Below, piece by piece: positions 60,937 to 64,000 of a DNA stretch of 64,000 bases. A program made the position numbers and the translations under genes. A model generated the notes under the pieces. The model saw nothing but the letters and a program-made list of their open reading frames with translations, searched no databases and was not told the DNA's origin. Each line of letters begins with the position of its first letter. Positions within the stretch are counted from its first letter, which is position 1. The stretch is from Nocardia cyriacigeorgica (lineage in GTDB: Bacteria > Actinomycetota > Actinomycetes > Mycobacteriales > Mycobacteriaceae): positions 41,453-105,452 of the forward strand of contig NZ_JAAGUY010000020.1 of assembly GCF_010868145.1 (NCBI RefSeq), given 5' to 3'.

Positions 60937-60976
60937 ACGACACTGCCGGTGGCGATCTCGCCGCCGGCAGTGTCGT
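60937..60976 (+). terminator. atp operon terminator
   Basis: A near-perfect 19-base-pair stem (ACGACACTGCCGG with CCGGCAGTGTCGT, continued by GGCGA and TCGCC) closes the operon 47 bases after atpC and is followed by TTTCTGTCTC. Confidence 0.88.
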
Positions 60977-61127
60977 TTCTGTCTCGGCTCTTACAGATCA
61001 TGCGATCTGGGCGGTACGTTCTCCGACAAGCCCGGCCCATTTGTAAACTCGAGTCCGTGATTGAATGACCGGGTTCGGTCGACGGGGTTGGGGTCGATCG
61101 ATCTGGCGAACGAAGGGATGGACGGCA

Positions 61128-61562
61128 TTGCAGACCGGGATGGTTCTTCTGATCATTCTGGTATGTCTGCTGGTCGCCCTGGCCCTTGCGTCGACCTACC
61201 GGCTGGTGATGTTGCGTCGTGGCGGCACGGCCGCGATCCTGCGGGTGCTCCCGGCCCGCGGCGGGGAACGTTGGCGGCACGGATTGATCCGATACGACGA
61301 GGACAGGCTCGTCTTCTACAAGCTGTCGAGCCTCAAACTCGGACCGGATTCGGTGATTCACCGGCGCGGTATCGAGGTCGGTGAACGGCGCGGACCCCGC
61401 GGTGACGAATACGACATCATGACCGACGAAATCGCGGTGATCGCGGTGTCGGATACCCAGGGCAGCTTCGAGTTGGCGTTGGATCGCGGCTCGCTGGCTG
61501 CCTTTTTGTCATGGGTGGAATCCCGGCCGTCCGACCGGGCCCGCAGGTTGCGCGGCCATTGA
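61128..61562 (+). CDS. DUF2550 membrane protein
   Basis: The 144-residue protein matches Rv1312: an N-terminal helix MVLLIILVCLLVALALA, RRGGTAAILRVLPARGGERWRHG, SSLKLGPDSVIHRRGIEV and the conserved RRGPRGDEYDIMTDEIAVI and FLSWVESRPS. DUF2550 proteins follow the atp operon in many actinobacteria; their role is unknown. TTG 61128 with AAGGGATGG upstream gives the family's usual length; ATG 61065 would add 21 residues. Confidence 0.82.
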   Translation: MQTGMVLLIILVCLLVALALASTYRLVMLRRGGTAAILRVLPARGGERWRHGLIRYDEDRLVFYKLSSLKLGPDSVIHRRGIEVGERRGPRGDEYDIMTDEIAVIAVSDTQGSFELALDRGSLAAFLSWVESRPSDRARRLRGH

Positions 61563-61603
61563 CAGTGGCCGCCAGCGCGGGCGCCAGCGTTTAAGGTGGT
61601 CGT

Positions 61604-62197
61604 GTGAGCGTGCATCTGACCCGGATCTACACCCGGACCGGGGACGACGGAACCACCGGGCTGAGCGATTTCTCCCGCGTGGCCAAAACCGATCCGCGTT
61701 TGATCGCCTACGCCGACTGCGATGAGGCCAATGCGGCAATCGGCGTCGCCCTCGCGGTGGGCGAGCCCGAGCCACGTATCGGTACGGTCCTGCGTCAGGT
61801 GCAGAACGACCTGTTCGACGCGGGCGCGGACCTGTCGACGCCGATCGTCGAGGAGCCGAAGTACCCACCACTGCGCATCACGCAGTCCTATATCGACCGG
61901 TTGGAAGCCTGGTGCGACGAGTTCAACGCCGAGCTCGCCCCACTGAACTCCTTCATCCTTCCCGGCGGCACGCCGTTGGCGGCGCACTTGCACGTGGCCA
62001 GGACGGTGGCGCGCCGCGCCGAACGTTCGGCCTGGGCTGCGGTCGAAGCTCATCCCGACAACACCGGTACGCTGCCCGCTCGGTACCTGAATCGACTGTC
62101 GGACCTGCTGTTCATTCTCGGCCGGGTGGCCAATCCCGGTGGCGACGTGCTGTGGCAGCCCGGTGGAGGTGCCGGGCCCGCGGCCGGCGGCGACTAG
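61604..62197 (+). CDS. Cob(I)alamin adenosyltransferase, PduO type
   Basis: The 197-residue enzyme transfers the adenosyl group from ATP to cob(I)alamin. Motifs: TRIYTRTGDDGTTGLSDFSRV (ATP site), YADCDEANAAIGVAL, FILPGGTPLAAHLHVARTVARRAER, and LNRLSDLLFILGRVANP. It matches Rv1314c by position, though here it is on the same strand as murA. GTG start after TAAGGTGGTC. Its product would support adenosylcobalamin-dependent methylmalonyl-CoA mutase, downstream of propionyl-CoA from valine. Confidence 0.92.
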   Translation: MSVHLTRIYTRTGDDGTTGLSDFSRVAKTDPRLIAYADCDEANAAIGVALAVGEPEPRIGTVLRQVQNDLFDAGADLSTPIVEEPKYPPLRITQSYIDRLEAWCDEFNAELAPLNSFILPGGTPLAAHLHVARTVARRAERSAWAAVEAHPDNTGTLPARYLNRLSDLLFILGRVANPGGDVLWQPGGGAGPAAGGD

Positions 62198-62289
62198 TTC
62201 ACCGGTTCAGCGCTCGGTGTCCGATCGCCGGGAGCCGGTAGAGCATTATCCTTGCACTCAGTGGTGCGCCGAAGACGCGGAGAGGCGGC

Positions 62290-63549
62290 ATGGAACGTTT
62301 TCTGGTAACTGGCGGGAATCGGCTCGTCGGTGAGGTCGCGGTCGGGGGCGCCAAGAACAGTGTCCTCAAGTTGATGGCCGCGGCCCTACTGGCCGAGGGC
62401 ACCACAACCATCACCAACTGCCCCGACATCCTCGACGTACCGCTGATGGCGGATGTGCTACGCGGCCTCGGCTGCGATGTGGTGATCGAGGGCTCGGTGG
62501 TCAGCATTGATACGCCGGCCGAACCCAAATACCACGCCGACTTCCCGGCGGTCACGCAGTTCCGCGCCTCGGTGTGTGTACTCGGTCCGCTGATGGCGCG
62601 CTGCAAACGCGCGGTGGTCGCACTTCCCGGCGGGGATGCCATCGGGTCCAGGCCCTTGGATATGCACCAGGCCGGACTGCGCCTGCTCGGCGCCACCAGC
62701 GAAATCGAGCACGGTTGCGTGGTGGCCCGCGCCGACGAGCTACAGGGCGCCCGGATCCGGCTCGATTTCCCGTCCGTCGGTGCGACCGAGAACATCCTCA
62801 TGGCCGCGGTGCTGGCCGAGGGGGAGACGGTGATCGACAATGCCGCGCGTGAACCCGACATCGTCGACCTGTGCAACATGCTGGTGCAGATGGGTGCGCG
62901 GATCAATGGTGCCGGAACCTCGGTGTTGACCATCGAGGGCGTCGAGCGGCTCTCGCCAACCACCCACCGGGTGATCGGCGACCGCATCGTTGCCGCCACC
63001 TGGGGTATCGCCGCCGCGATGACCATGGGTGATGTCCGAGTGACCGGAATCAACCCCAAGCATCTGTCGCTGGTGTTGGACAAGCTGCGTTCTGCGGGCG
63101 CCCGGATCTCCTTCGAACCCGATGGCTTCCGTGTGGTGCAGCCCGAACGTCCGCGTGCGGTGAACTTCTCGACTCTGCCGTTCCCTGGTTTCCCCACCGA
63201 CCTGCAGCCGATGGCGATCGGCCTTGCGGCCATCTCCGACGGCACCTCGATGATCACCGAGAACATTTTCGAGGCGCGGTTCCGTTTCGTGGAGGAGATG
63301 ATCCGCCTCGGCGCCGACGCGCGTACCGATGGCCACCATGCGGTGGTGCGCGGGATTCCGCGGTTGTCGAGTGCGCCGGTCTGGTCCTCGGATATTCGTG
63401 CGGGTGCGGGACTGGTACTTGCCGGCCTGGTCGCCGACGGCACGACCGAAGTACACGACGTCTTCCATATCGACCGCGGTTACCCCGACTTCGTCGAGCA
63501 GTTGCAGGCGCTTGGCGGGCAGGTCCAGCGGGTCGGCGTGACCGAATGA
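62290..63549 (+). CDS. murA: UDP-N-acetylglucosamine 1-carboxyvinyltransferase
   Basis: The 419-residue enzyme starts peptidoglycan synthesis by adding enolpyruvate to UDP-GlcNAc. It has the K22-N23 pair in VGGAKNSVLKL and the flexible loop GGDAIGSRPLDMHQAGL, where Asp116 replaces the cysteine of most MurA enzymes, as in M. tuberculosis MurA (Asp117). This makes it insensitive to fosfomycin. C-terminal TSMITENIFEARFRFVEEM and HDVFHIDRGYPDFVEQL are typical. ATG follows GAGAGGCGGC. Confidence 0.97.
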   Translation: MERFLVTGGNRLVGEVAVGGAKNSVLKLMAAALLAEGTTTITNCPDILDVPLMADVLRGLGCDVVIEGSVVSIDTPAEPKYHADFPAVTQFRASVCVLGPLMARCKRAVVALPGGDAIGSRPLDMHQAGLRLLGATSEIEHGCVVARADELQGARIRLDFPSVGATENILMAAVLAEGETVIDNAAREPDIVDLCNMLVQMGARINGAGTSVLTIEGVERLSPTTHRVIGDRIVAATWGIAAAMTMGDVRVTGINPKHLSLVLDKLRSAGARISFEPDGFRVVQPERPRAVNFSTLPFPGFPTDLQPMAIGLAAISDGTSMITENIFEARFRFVEEMIRLGADARTDGHHAVVRGIPRLSSAPVWSSDIRAGAGLVLAGLVADGTTEVHDVFHIDRGYPDFVEQLQALGGQVQRVGVTE

Positions 63550-63631
63550 CCGGCGTCAGATCGCCGCTACGGCAACGGGAGCGGGGAAGCGATGTGAAAA
63601 CATCGCTGAAAACCCTTCCTGACCAGGCGAT

Positions 63632-63660
63632 TTGACATTGCAAATGTAGCCACGTAACTT
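63632..63660 (+). promoter_or_regulatory. rRNA operon promoter P1
   Basis: A consensus -35 TTGACA (63632-63637) and TAACTT (63655-63660) separated by 17 bases lie 80 bases after murA, upstream of the rRNA leader. Confidence 0.65.
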
Positions 63661-63793
63661 TATTCAAGTCAGAGCGACACGGACACCGACCCGGGGCCCA
63701 GGAGCTGAGCGGAAACGCTGAGCGAGAGGCCAGGGAAACGAGGTAGTACGAGGAGCGCCTGACAATCACACTAGCTGGACCGAGAGCCCCGAT

Positions 63794-63823
63794 TTGCATT
63801 CGGGTCCGCGGCCGGGCTAAGCT
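63794..63823 (+). promoter_or_regulatory. rRNA operon promoter P2
   Basis: TTGCAT (63794-63799) and TAAGCT (63818-63823) are separated by 18 bases. A weaker third possibility is TTGCCT at 63831 with TTAAAT at 63852. Multiple promoters are normal for actinobacterial rRNA operons. Confidence 0.55.
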
Positions 63824-63879
63824 GTAAAAGTTGCCTCACCGATCAATCAGGTTAAATCTTGTGCGATGGTGTGTGCGTG

Positions 63880-64000
63880 TGTTCTTTGAGAACTCAATAG
63901 TGTGTCGATGAATGTCAGTGCCAAATAATATATTTGGTTCCGGCCTCTCATACCCCCGTGTGTTGAGGTCGGACATTTAGTCAGCAAATCTTTTTGCTGG
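63880..64000 (+). promoter_or_regulatory. rRNA leader: boxA antitermination element and processing hairpins
   Basis: TGTTCTTTGAGAACTCAATA at 63880-63899 is the conserved boxA region of mycobacterial-type rRNA leaders, which recruits the Nus antitermination complex. Two hairpins follow: CCAAATA-ATA-TATTTGG (63921-63937) and CAGCAAA-TCTT-TTTGCTG (63982-63999). They are candidate RNase III or assembly elements. The 16S gene itself begins beyond the window. Confidence 0.8.

Overview
The window is a high-G+C actinobacterial chromosome segment, most likely from Nocardia or a close relative in the Mycobacteriales. The evidence is the gene content (F420-type oxidoreductases, a mycothiol-dependent isomerase family protein, a Rho factor with a long Arg/Gly-rich insert) and the gene order from 38.8 kb to the end. 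That order (argS, lysA, hom, thrC, thrB, rho, rpmE, prfA, prmC, threonylcarbamoyl-AMP synthase, a WecA-like transferase, the atp operon, a DUF2550 protein, a cobalamin adenosyltransferase, murA, rRNA leader) is the Mycobacterium tuberculosis Rv1292-Rv1315-rrs order. I saw no phage, transposon, CRISPR array or recognised defence island.

Layout. 0-9.6 kb: tail of pntB, then short unlinked units: a TetR gene divergent from an F420-type oxidoreductase, an AAA ATPase, an MFS pair, an AraC/thioesterase pair, an SDR, a mycothiol-linked protein, an Lrp regulator and a small exported protein beside a stop-interrupted reading frame. 10.2-13.7 kb: an E1alpha-E1beta-E2 2-oxoacid dehydrogenase operon. 13.7-26.3 kb: a BenE transporter, a sulfurtransferase, a secreted HNH lipoprotein, a Dabb/TetR pair with paired palindromic operators, an amidohydrolase, a SNF2-helicase/SWIM pair, a nucleoside deaminase with an unannotated 39-residue membrane protein, and a frameshifted ankyrin remnant. 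26.8-32.3 kb: a five-gene valine degradation operon. 32.3-38.7 kb: an Hsp70-fold membrane protein, MarR, tRNA-Cys, a Tat-type metallophosphoesterase, a proline/glutamine-rich membrane protein, tRNA-Arg(CCG) and a DUF305/DUF3105 pair. 38.8-64 kb: the housekeeping block, ending in the leader of a ribosomal RNA operon whose 16S gene lies just outside.

How the genes work together. If the dehydrogenase at 10.2 kb uses branched-chain oxoacids, the window holds oxidative decarboxylation of ketoisovalerate (E1/E2) and all five later steps from isobutyryl-CoA to propionyl-CoA (26.8-32.3 kb), lacking only the transaminase and E3. The housekeeping block makes lysine, homoserine and threonine, charges arginine, terminates transcription and translation, builds the complete F1Fo ATP synthase and starts peptidoglycan synthesis. 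The observations most worth checking are the small membrane protein with a repeated upstream motif, the rho leader reading frame ending on the rho start codon, the possible CTG start of atpB, the residue changes at the bedaquiline site of AtpE and the fosfomycin-insensitive MurA.
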